Positions 23,818 through 30,499 of a DNA stretch of 38,432 nt are shown here, piece by piece. Position 1 is the stretch's first letter. Each line of letters starts with the position of its first letter. The translations under genes and the position numbers were made by a program. The DNA is from Trueperaceae bacterium. Its GTDB lineage: Bacteria; Deinococcota; Deinococci; Deinococcales; Trueperaceae. The stretch spans positions 1-38,432 of the forward strand of contig JAABRX010000026.1 of the NCBI GenBank assembly GCA_011390675.1, read 5' to 3'. The notes beneath the pieces were generated by a model that was given only the letters and a program-made list of their open reading frames with translations, did not search any database and was not told the origin of the DNA.

Positions 23818-24816
23818 ATGCGCCGAACCGCCGCCCCCCACCCGCTCGCCACCGTCGCCCTGGCGGTGCTGCTCGGTGCGATCCCTGCGACCGCCCACGG
23901 AGCCGACCTGCACGCGTTCGTCGGCCTGGACGCCGGCGGCCTCCGAGCGCGTGCCGTCCTCGCCGACCTGCGGGTCGCCGACCCCGGGCTCGTCGACGAC
24001 CGCTTCGACGTGGGGTTCGCGCGCACCGAGGGCGCGGCGTCCGCCGCCCTCGGGTGGCGCCGCACCGCGGTCGCGGGGCCCCTCGGCAACCTCGTGCTCG
24101 AGGGCGCGTTCGGCGTCGGACGGGCCGGCGCGCCGACCGGCGGCACGAGCACGGGCGCGGAGCTCGGCGTGCGCGGGGTGGTCGGGCCGGTGGCGCTCTC
24201 CGTGCGGGCGGCGTACGGGAACCGCGTCCCGTTCGCCTGGCCCGAGCTTTCCGCCGACGCGCCGACAGCGCCCCCCAGCGATCCTCGGGCGCGCACGAGC
24301 GCGGGCGCCGCCGACCCCGTGGTCGCCGCCACGACCAGCGCGACCTGGCGCATCGACCGGAACTGGACGCTCTCGGTCGCCCCCACCGTGGCGCGCACCG
24401 CATCGGAGTGGACGGGATCGCTGGAGGCGGGACTGCGCCGATACGGGCTCGGCGACGATCTCGACCTGTCGGTCCGGATCGACGCCGCCAGCGGCCCGAG
24501 CGCACGCCATGCGGCGCTCGGAGCGACGCTGCACCACGCCCCGCGGCGCGCGCCGGAATCGAGCGCCACGATCTGGTGGGGCGCCGGGCCGGCCGGGCTC
24601 GCGCCCGGCGCCGACGTGGCGTGGCGGGTGCGCTCCGGCGGGACCGAAGCCACCGTCGCCGCGGGCTGGGCGCCGTTCTGGAGCGACCGACCCGTCGGCT
24701 ACGCCGCGCTGCGGGCGAGCGCCCCCATGGCCACCGGACGCGGCCGGGTAGCGGTGGCGTGGACGGGCACGACCTGGCTGGCCGAACTCGGCTGGACGCA
24801 GGCGCTGCCGCGCTGA
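23818..24816 (+). CDS. Exported beta-barrel-like protein of unknown function
   Basis: Family not recognised. The 332-residue precursor has a clear signal peptide (basic MRRTAAPHP, hydrophobic LATVALAVLLGAIPA, cleavage near AHGA). The mature part is made of short alternating strands with Gly/aromatic turns (AGPLGNLVLEGAFGVGRAG, GELGVRG-like repeats, SATWRIDRNWTLSVAPTVA, ATVAAGWAPFWSDRPVGYAALRASAPM), which reads like an outer-membrane beta barrel. It ends WLAELGWTQALPR and lacks a terminal Phe. Deinococcota have an outer-membrane-like envelope, so such a location is plausible but unproven. The start is set by TAGCCT 5 bases upstream. It is divergent from glgP and convergent with the PEGA gene. 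Confidence 0.75.
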   Translation: MRRTAAPHPLATVALAVLLGAIPATAHGADLHAFVGLDAGGLRARAVLADLRVADPGLVDDRFDVGFARTEGAASAALGWRRTAVAGPLGNLVLEGAFGVGRAGAPTGGTSTGAELGVRGVVGPVALSVRAAYGNRVPFAWPELSADAPTAPPSDPRARTSAGAADPVVAATTSATWRIDRNWTLSVAPTVARTASEWTGSLEAGLRRYGLGDDLDLSVRIDAASGPSARHAALGATLHHAPRRAPESSATIWWGAGPAGLAPGADVAWRVRSGGTEATVAAGWAPFWSDRPVGYAALRASAPMATGRGRVAVAWTGTTWLAELGWTQALPR

Positions 24817-24837
24817 CCGGCCGCAGCTCCGGGCCCG

Positions 24838-24865
24838 TGGCTCAGGGCATCTGGCTCAGGGCATC
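24838..24865. repeat. Exact 14-bp tandem duplication
   Basis: TGGCTCAGGGCATC occurs twice in direct succession (24838-24851 and 24852-24865), covering the stop codon of the PEGA gene. The period is not a multiple of three; because the extra copy lies after the stop it does not alter the protein. Confidence 0.85.
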
Positions 24866-25968
24866 AGGGGGCGCAGCGCGCCGGTATCGAGGTCGAGCTC
24901 GAACCAGCCCTCGTCGGGGACCGCGCGCAACCAACGCCGGACGGTGCCCGCGGTCACGACCTCGATCGTCCGAAGACCTGGGTCCGGCAGCGCGTAGCCG
25001 TCGCCCTGCGGCACCCCGTCGACGAAGAGCCGCACCGGTCGATCCGTGCGCCAGACGATCAGCGGGTCGCCGAGCGCCTCGAGCTCGAGCTCGACGCGCG
25101 TCACCCGGAAGCCGCGCACGGGCGCCGTCGCGGTGCGCGGTTCGAACCCGGGCCGGCGCACCGTCACCTCGCGCGCGCCGGGCGCCGCGTCGATCGTGAG
25201 CGGCGAGCGACCGACCGGCGCGCCGTCGACGAACACGTCGGCCGGTGGCGTCGCCACCACCTGCAGGCTCCCTCCGACGATCGCCGTCATCTCGACGTGC
25301 AGGAAGCGGGTGTCGCCTCCGCGCAGGTCGAGGGTGCGCACCTCGGGAAGGTACCCCTCGAGGCGCAGCTCCACCTCGTAGCGCCCTGGAGCGAGCCCCA
25401 ACAGGTCGACGGCCCCGGAGCGGCCCACGGCGACGCCGTCGACGCGCACCTCGGCCCCACGCGGCTCGCTGGACACGAACAGCCCCGCGTCGCCCGGCGG
25501 CAGCGCCGGTCCCGACGCCGTGAACTCGGCGAGCACCGCCGCGACCTCGTCCGCGACCGCGTTCAAGGTGGCGAGGCCGAACCCGCGCGAGAGCAGGTCG
25601 GACGCACGCCCCTCGAGCGCGTCCACCGCCAGCAGGTCGACCGCGAAGGGGCCGTCGACGGCGGCGCGCGCGACGATCTCGCCGGACACCGCGAACCGCG
25701 TGCCCTCCAACTGGGCGATCAACACCGCGAAGTCGGGCTCGAGGCTCCCGGCGATGCCGGCCGTGATCAGGGGTGCCGAAGTCACCCGCTGGCCCCGCTC
25801 CGCCAGAGCCGAGCGCAACGCCTCGACGAAACGCCCGGCGATCTCCGGAGCGACCGCCTCGCGCGCGGGCAGGTCCGGGATCGCGAACCCCTCGGCGCGC
25901 ACCGGCGCGGGCAGCAACGCCAGCGCGAGCGCGATCCCAACCGCCACCAGCCGGCTCCAACGAATCAT
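24856..25968 (-). CDS. Exported PEGA-domain protein
   Basis: A 370-residue precursor with a signal peptide (VAVGIALALALLPAPVRA, cleavage before EGF). The first ~135 mature residues form an alpha/beta domain of unknown type (RFVEALRSALAERGQRV, then FAVLIAQLEGTRFAVSGEI), similar in layout to the N-terminal domain of curli-assembly CsgG-like or TolB-like proteins; that comparison is weak. Then come two PEGA beta domains (VSSEPRGAEVRVDGVAVGRS and VVATPPADVFVDGAPVGRSP) and a diverged third (RTDRPVRLFVDGVPQGDG). PEGA domains usually attach proteins to the envelope or surface layer. The ATG at 25968 is 7 bases after TAGACT. A divergent phosphoesterase gene starts 91 bases away. Confidence 0.88.
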   Translation of the reverse strand: MIRWSRLVAVGIALALALLPAPVRAEGFAIPDLPAREAVAPEIAGRFVEALRSALAERGQRVTSAPLITAGIAGSLEPDFAVLIAQLEGTRFAVSGEIVARAAVDGPFAVDLLAVDALEGRASDLLSRGFGLATLNAVADEVAAVLAEFTASGPALPPGDAGLFVSSEPRGAEVRVDGVAVGRSGAVDLLGLAPGRYEVELRLEGYLPEVRTLDLRGGDTRFLHVEMTAIVGGSLQVVATPPADVFVDGAPVGRSPLTIDAAPGAREVTVRRPGFEPRTATAPVRGFRVTRVELELEALGDPLIVWRTDRPVRLFVDGVPQGDGYALPDPGLRTIEVVTAGTVRRWLRAVPDEGWFELDLDTGALRPLMP

Positions 25969-25975
25969 CGTCGTC

Positions 25976-25981
25976 AGTCTA
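25976..25981 (-). promoter_or_regulatory. TANNNT leaderless-type -10 box
   Basis: TAGACT on the minus strand ends 7 bases before the PEGA-protein ATG at 25968. Confidence 0.6.
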
Positions 25982-26043
25982 GCAGCCGCCTTCGCGCGCA
26001 CCGACGGGCGCCGGGCCGATGCCGGAGGCGCGTGCACGCGGTG

Positions 26044-26049
26044 TATCGT
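26044..26049 (+). promoter_or_regulatory. TANNNT leaderless-type -10 box
   Basis: TATCGT ends 9 bases before the phosphoesterase ATG at 26059, the widest spacing of the set, so the transcript may carry one or two bases of leader. Confidence 0.5.
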
Positions 26050-26058
26050 GCGGGTCCG

Positions 26059-26820
26059 ATGCGGTACCTGGTGTTCGGCGACGTCCACGGCAACGCCCCC
26101 GCGCTCGATGCCGTGCTCCGCGACGCGGTCCGCCGTGGGTTCGACGCCGCGATCTTCCTGGGCGACCTGGTCGGGTACTACCCCTACCCCAACGAGGTGG
26201 TCGACCGTCTCCGCGAGCTCGCCCCCCAGGTGCGGTTGGCGGGCAACCACGACGCGCTCCTCGTCGCGCTCGCCGGCGGTGCCAGCGCGGTGCGCGCCAA
26301 GGAGGGAACGCTGGTGGTCGACGTCGTCCAGCGCCACCTCGCCGCGTTGGACCACGCCGCGATCGACTACATCCGCGGCGCGAGCGCGCGGGCCGGTGAC
26401 GACGTCTGGTCGGCCGCCCACGGCGCCTTTCGTGCCCCCTTCGACTACCTGACCGGCCTGGAGTCCGCGGCCGCGAACCTCCGGCACCTGCCCTCACCGC
26501 TCGGTCTGGTCGGCCACACGCACGTAGCGCGCGCCTTCGCCGTCGTCGAATCGGACGGCGCGCCGCTGTGGCGCACGGTGGACTTCAAGGGCCCGAGTTC
26601 GAGCTACACGGTACCGCCGCGGGCGCGCGCCTTCCTCAACCCCGGCTCCGTCGGCCAACCGCGCGATGGCGACCCGGCGGCGGCGTACGCGCTGTTCGAG
26701 CCGGACAAGCGGCGCTTCACGGTCCATCGGGTGCCCTACGACGTGGTCGCGGTCCAGCGGAAGGTGCACCAGGCCGGCTACCCGGAGTCGCTCGCGGAGC
26801 GCCTGGAACGCGGTCGATGA
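26059..26820 (+). CDS. Calcineurin-like metallophosphoesterase (YfcE/MJ0936-like)
   Basis: A 253-residue enzyme with the complete metallophosphoesterase motif set: GDVHGN (Asp8, His10), GDLVGYYPYPNEV (Asp36), GNHD (Asn63, His64), a histidine in AAHGAFR and the closing GHTH. The pattern GDLVGYGPxPNE is typical of the bacterial branch sometimes annotated as a diadenosine-tetraphosphate- or serine/threonine-phosphatase-like protein; the physiological substrate is unknown. The C-terminal LNPGSVGQPRDGDPAAAYALFE is also conserved in that branch. Its stop codon overlaps the holB start (ATGA), so the two are coupled. Confidence 0.92.
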   Translation: MRYLVFGDVHGNAPALDAVLRDAVRRGFDAAIFLGDLVGYYPYPNEVVDRLRELAPQVRLAGNHDALLVALAGGASAVRAKEGTLVVDVVQRHLAALDHAAIDYIRGASARAGDDVWSAAHGAFRAPFDYLTGLESAAANLRHLPSPLGLVGHTHVARAFAVVESDGAPLWRTVDFKGPSSSYTVPPRARAFLNPGSVGQPRDGDPAAAYALFEPDKRRFTVHRVPYDVVAVQRKVHQAGYPESLAERLERGR

Positions 26821-27770
26821 GCCTGGTGCCCGAGGGTCAGGCTGCGGCGCTCGCGGCGTTGCGCGCGCTCGCCGCGCGCGGCGACGACGCGCCGCGCACG
26901 CTGCTGCTCGCCGGCCCCGATGGCGTCGGGCGGCGCGACGTGGCCCGCTGGTACGCGGCCCTGCGCGGGTGCGCCGCGAACCTCGACGATCCCTGCGGGC
27001 GCTGCCCGGCCTGCCGCACGCTGTTGCCGGACGCCGACGGCGTCTTGGACGCACCCGACTACCGGGAGGTCGGTCCCGCGACCACGACCCGCGACGGGAA
27101 ACCGGCCCGGCGTCCGCAGCTCCGCATCGACCAGTTGGTACCGCGCGAGCGCAGCGACGTCGACGACCCGCTGGGCACGTGGCTGGCGCGGCCGCCGGCC
27201 TTCCGCCACCGGGTGGGGACGATCGTGCGCGCCGAGACCTTGACCGAGGAAGCTGCGAACGCCTTCCTCACCACGCTCGAGGCGCCGCCCCGGAACGCGA
27301 CCCTGGTGCTGATCGCGCCGGGCCCGGACGCGCTGCTGCCCACGGTCGCTTCGCGCTGCGCGGTCGTCCGGCTGAGGCCGGCCGATGCGCCCGCTGCGGT
27401 CCGGGCGCGGCTCGCGCCGCATCCGTCCCTCCGGTTGGGCCGCCCGGCGGCATGGCGCTCCGCGCTCGCGGACGAGGCGTCGACGGACGCGAAACGCGCC
27501 GCCGTGGCGGATCTCTTGGCCGCGCTACCGGGCGACCTGGCCGACGCCTTCGCGGCGGCCGAGGCGCTGGCCGCCGCGTGGCCCACCGGCGACGACGAGA
27601 TGCCGGGGCTCCTGCGGGAGGCCTGGCGCAGCGCTGGGCCGGCCGCCTACGCGAACGGCGACGCGGCCACCGCGGCCCTCGAGGAGGCGTGGGGCGCGTA
27701 CGCGCACCGAGAGCTGGCGCTGCGGCGTTGGGTGTTGGCGCTGCGTTCGAGCTTCAGCCGCCACCCTTGA
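26817..27770 (+). CDS. holB: DNA polymerase III subunit delta' (HolB)
   Basis: Delta' is a stator subunit of the clamp loader that places the beta clamp on DNA. The 317-residue protein has the AAA+ layout: a degenerate P-loop GPDGVGRRD (the usual Lys is Arg, as expected for the non-hydrolysing subunit), and a four-cysteine zinc module (Cys52, 60, 63, 66; DPCGRCPAC). Then come ETLTEEAANAFLTTLEAPP and the SRC box in LPTVASRCAVVRL, which supplies the arginine finger to the neighbouring subunit. The start overlaps the phosphoesterase stop. The 3' end overlaps the convergent ricT gene by 17 bases. Confidence 0.92.
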   Translation: MSLVPEGQAAALAALRALAARGDDAPRTLLLAGPDGVGRRDVARWYAALRGCAANLDDPCGRCPACRTLLPDADGVLDAPDYREVGPATTTRDGKPARRPQLRIDQLVPRERSDVDDPLGTWLARPPAFRHRVGTIVRAETLTEEAANAFLTTLEAPPRNATLVLIAPGPDALLPTVASRCAVVRLRPADAPAAVRARLAPHPSLRLGRPAAWRSALADEASTDAKRAAVADLLAALPGDLADAFAAAEALAAAWPTGDDEMPGLLREAWRSAGPAAYANGDAATAALEEAWGAYAHRELALRRWVLALRSSFSRHP

Positions 27771-28554
27771 CGCGCCGGACCTCGGCGGCCGGGAACTCGT
27801 GGAAGCTCCCCTCGTCGGTGCGCAGCTCCACGGTGCCGGCGAGCGGGCTGATCTTGACCACCTTGCCGCAGGTCCCGGTGCCGTCGTGGCAGGCCTGGCC
27901 GCCCTTCTTGGGCATGCCCTTCAGCAGCTCACGGTACTGATCGTGTTCGTACTGGAGGCAGCACATGAGCCGACCGCACGGCCCGGTGATCTTCTCGGGG
28001 TTGAGCGGCAACTGCTGATCGCGCGCCATCCGGATCGAGACCGCGCTGAAGGTCTGCAACCAGGTCGACGAGCACGAGCCGCTGCCGCACCGGCCCAGCG
28101 TTCCGAACATGCGCGCCTGATCGCGCGGTCCCACGTTGACGAACTCGAGGCGCGCGTCGGTGTGCGCCATCAACGCCTGGGCCATCGCCCGCAGCGGCGC
28201 CTGCCCCTCGGTGCCGTAGCTGAGGACGAGCACGGACTCGTCGAGGGTGAACTCCAGCGCGACGATCTTGGCGTCCGAACCGGTCTCGCGCACCCGTGCC
28301 CGGACCAACCACTTGAGGTCCTCGGCCTTGTCGCGCAGCCGCTCGTAGGCCTCGAGGTCGGCGCGGTCGGCGGCGCGCAGGACGTGGCCCACCGTCCGCT
28401 CTTCGCTGCGCAACTCGGTGCGCACCTTGGCGATCTCGACGCCGCGGCGGGTGGTCACCACGCAGCGCGAGCCGACGGGCGGCGGGCTCGGCGGAGCCTC
28501 GACGAAGTGCAGTTTGGGGCCGTTGTCGAACGTCACGCCCAAGGCGTCGATCAT
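27754..28554 (-). CDS. ricT: PSP1-domain protein, RicT (YaaT)-like
   Basis: A 266-residue PSP1-domain protein. RicT of Bacillus works with RicA and RicF as an iron-sulfur complex that helps RNase Y mature mRNAs. The hallmark is visible: VGPRDQARMFGTLGRCGSGSC, then AVSIRMARDQQLPLNPEKI and GPCGRLMCCLQYE. Cysteines 156, 161, 193, 198 and 199 are candidate cluster ligands, although the first pair is spaced differently from the usual CxxxCC form. The N-terminal half has TTRRGVEIAKV. The ATG overlaps the rnhB stop (ATGA) and has GGAGGA 5 bases upstream inside rnhB. It is the last gene of the kinase-rnhB-ricT operon. Neither RicA nor RicF is in view. Confidence 0.9.
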   Translation of the reverse strand: MIDALGVTFDNGPKLHFVEAPPSPPPVGSRCVVTTRRGVEIAKVRTELRSEERTVGHVLRAADRADLEAYERLRDKAEDLKWLVRARVRETGSDAKIVALEFTLDESVLVLSYGTEGQAPLRAMAQALMAHTDARLEFVNVGPRDQARMFGTLGRCGSGSCSSTWLQTFSAVSIRMARDQQLPLNPEKITGPCGRLMCCLQYEHDQYRELLKGMPKKGGQACHDGTGTCGKVVKISPLAGTVELRTDEGSFHEFPAAEVRRVKGGG

Positions 28555-29186
28555 GCGGTTCCTCCAAGGAGCGGCGGGGCGCACTGCGCCACCGGCCGGT
28601 AGCTTCGTCGGTGCAAGGAGCACGGTCCGTGCGCGTGCAGCGCGGCGCGATGGGCCGGCGCGCCGTAGCCCTTGTGGCGCTCGAATCCGTACGCCGGGAA
28701 CGTGCGGGCGGCGGCGCGCATGCAGTCGTCGCGGTGGGTCTTGGCCAGGATCGAGGCGGCGGCCACCGACAGCGAGGTCGCGTCGGCCCGAGGCGGCGCG
28801 ACCAGCGGCACCGGGCCGGTTTCGAAGTGCAGCTTCAAGAAGTCGGTGACGAAGGCGTCCGGGACCAGGTTCAAGCGCGCGATGGCGCGGTGCGCCGCGA
28901 CGTGGGTGGCGCGCAACGGTCCCAAGGCGTCGACCTCACGGGCGTCGGCCTCGGCGAGCGCCCACGCGCGGGCGCTCGCGCGCACGTGCGCGGCAAGGCG
29001 TTCGCGCATCGCCGGCGTCAGCGTCTTCGAATCGCGGTACGGCAGGTCGACGACGTCGGGAAGCACCACCACCGCGACGACCACGGGACCCGCCCACGCG
29101 CCACGGCCGGCTTCGTCCACGCCCGCGACGGCCCGCAACCCACGCGCCCAGAAGGCGCGCTCCAGCTCGAAGCCCGTCGCGCTCAC
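28551..29186 (-). CDS. rnhB: Ribonuclease HII
   Basis: RNase HII nicks RNA-DNA hybrids and starts removal of single misincorporated ribonucleotides. The 211-residue protein carries the RNase HII set: GVDEAGRGAWAGPVVVA (catalytic Asp/Glu), RDSKTLTPAMRERL, FVTDFLKL where the third acidic residue is expected, SLSVAAASILAKTHRDD and HKGYGAPAH. Length is normal. The GTG start overlaps the stop codon of the histidine kinase gene (GTGA) and its stop overlaps ricT (ATGA), so all three should be translated from one mRNA. The combination of a sensor kinase with two RNA-processing proteins is unusual. Confidence 0.96.
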   Translation of the reverse strand: MSATGFELERAFWARGLRAVAGVDEAGRGAWAGPVVVAVVVLPDVVDLPYRDSKTLTPAMRERLAAHVRASARAWALAEADAREVDALGPLRATHVAAHRAIARLNLVPDAFVTDFLKLHFETGPVPLVAPPRADATSLSVAAASILAKTHRDDCMRAAARTFPAYGFERHKGYGAPAHRAALHAHGPCSLHRRSYRPVAQCAPPLLGGTA

Positions 29187-30364
29187 GCGCTCGCGGCCGC
29201 GATCTCCTCGGCCACGATGGGCGCGGCCACGTCGACCGGGATCGTGAAGTAGAAGGTACTGCCGCGCCCCACCTTCGATTCCACCCAGATCCGGCCGCCG
29301 TGCTTCTCGACCGCGAGCTTGCAGAACGTCAGACCCATGCCGGTGTCGTACCGGTCGTGGACCGTGTGCCGAGATTGCTCGAAGGCGTTGAAGATGCGCT
29401 TCTGGTCGGCTTCGGGGATGCCTTCGCCGTCGTCGCGCACCGATAGTACGAAGTCTTCGTCCTGCTTCCAGGCGCGAAAATCGATGTACCCACCGCGGCG
29501 GGTGTGCTTGATCGCGTTGGCCATCAGGTTCGCCAGGATCCGCCGCAACAGGTTGGGGTCGGCGACGATGCGCTCCGCCTCGGGGCGCACCAAGAAGCCG
29601 AAGTGGCGGTCGCGGGGACCGCCGGAGACGTCGCCGAGCGATTCCTTGGCGAGCTCGGTCAGGCTCGGGACGACGGCGGGGCCGTAGGGCATGTGGCCCT
29701 CTTTCATGCGCCGGACGTCGAGGATGTTGGCCGCCAGGTTCAGGAGGTGCTGCGCCTCGCTGCGCGCGAGCCCGAGCAGTTCGTCGAGGCCGGCGTCCTC
29801 GTGGGCGCCCGTCTTGATCATGTCCAGCGAGTGGTCGAGCAAGCCCATGACGCTCGAGATGGGGCTCTTGAGGTCGTGGACCAGCATGTGGATCAAGTCG
29901 TCCTTGACGCGCTCGGACTCCTTGTACGCCTGTTCGAAGCGGCGCGACTGCTCGAGCGCGTGCCGCAGGCCGCGCTCGACCTGGCGGCGATCGAGCAGCC
30001 GCTTGAGCGTCGCGCGGACGACGTCGGGCCGGGTGGGCAGGTTCAGGTACGCGTCGACGCCCTGGTCGACGACCTTGGACTCGAGGGCCGGGTCGTTGGG
30101 CCCCAGGTACACGATCGGGACGTCGACCAACGAGGCCCGGCGCCGCAGGAGCGCGATCAAGTCGAGCTGCGCCACCTTGTCGACGAGCGCGTGCTCGAGC
30201 ACGATCGCCTCGGGCACCGAACCACGCGTGTGGTACAGCAGTTTCTCCACGTCGTCGAAGACCTCGGTGGCGAGCCGCAGCGCGCGCACGACCGAACGCA
30301 AACCCTCGCCCCGGGCCTCGGAGGCCATGGCGATGAGCACGTACGGAGGTTGCGACGCCGTCAT
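29183..30364 (-). CDS. Histidine kinase with an N-terminal pseudo-receiver domain
   Basis: A 393-residue soluble kinase with no membrane segment. Residues ~7-125 look like a receiver (CheY) fold with all key positions lost: the acidic pair is replaced (YVLIAMASE), the phospho-acceptor position reads VLEH (Glu57), the Thr/Ser position is Gly88 in PIVYLGP, and the Lys is Leu109 in YLNLP. A short coiled linker (RFEQAYKESERVKDDLI) leads to a HisKA domain with the phosphorylatable His163 in MLVHDLKSPISS. The ATPase domain has N (LANLMANAIKHT), G1 (VRDDGEGIP), F (FNAFEQS) and G2 (GMGLTFCKLAVEKHGG) boxes, all intact. No cognate response regulator is nearby. It leads the rnhB-ricT operon. Confidence 0.92.
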   Translation of the reverse strand: MTASQPPYVLIAMASEARGEGLRSVVRALRLATEVFDDVEKLLYHTRGSVPEAIVLEHALVDKVAQLDLIALLRRRASLVDVPIVYLGPNDPALESKVVDQGVDAYLNLPTRPDVVRATLKRLLDRRQVERGLRHALEQSRRFEQAYKESERVKDDLIHMLVHDLKSPISSVMGLLDHSLDMIKTGAHEDAGLDELLGLARSEAQHLLNLAANILDVRRMKEGHMPYGPAVVPSLTELAKESLGDVSGGPRDRHFGFLVRPEAERIVADPNLLRRILANLMANAIKHTRRGGYIDFRAWKQDEDFVLSVRDDGEGIPEADQKRIFNAFEQSRHTVHDRYDTGMGLTFCKLAVEKHGGRIWVESKVGRGSTFYFTIPVDVAAPIVAEEIAAASA

Positions 30365-30372
30365 GTCCGTGC

Positions 30373-30378
30373 ATCATA
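30373..30378 (-). promoter_or_regulatory. TANNNT leaderless-type -10 box
   Basis: TATGAT on the minus strand, the closest match to TATAAT in the set, ends 8 bases before the kinase ATG at 30364. Confidence 0.6.
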
Positions 30379-30487
30379 GCGCGCCACCGCTGCACCACGC
30401 CTGGGACGTCCCCTCCGGACGCGCGCCGAGCGACCGGTCGCCGCGCCGCCCGTACGCCGGGCACCGGTCGCGACCGCCGCCCTCGGG

Positions 30488-30493
30488 TACCGT
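30488..30493 (+). promoter_or_regulatory. TANNNT leaderless-type -10 box
   Basis: TACCGT ends 6 bases before the GTG at 30500 that starts the VWA-protein gene. Confidence 0.6.
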
Positions 30494-30499
30494 TGCGGC

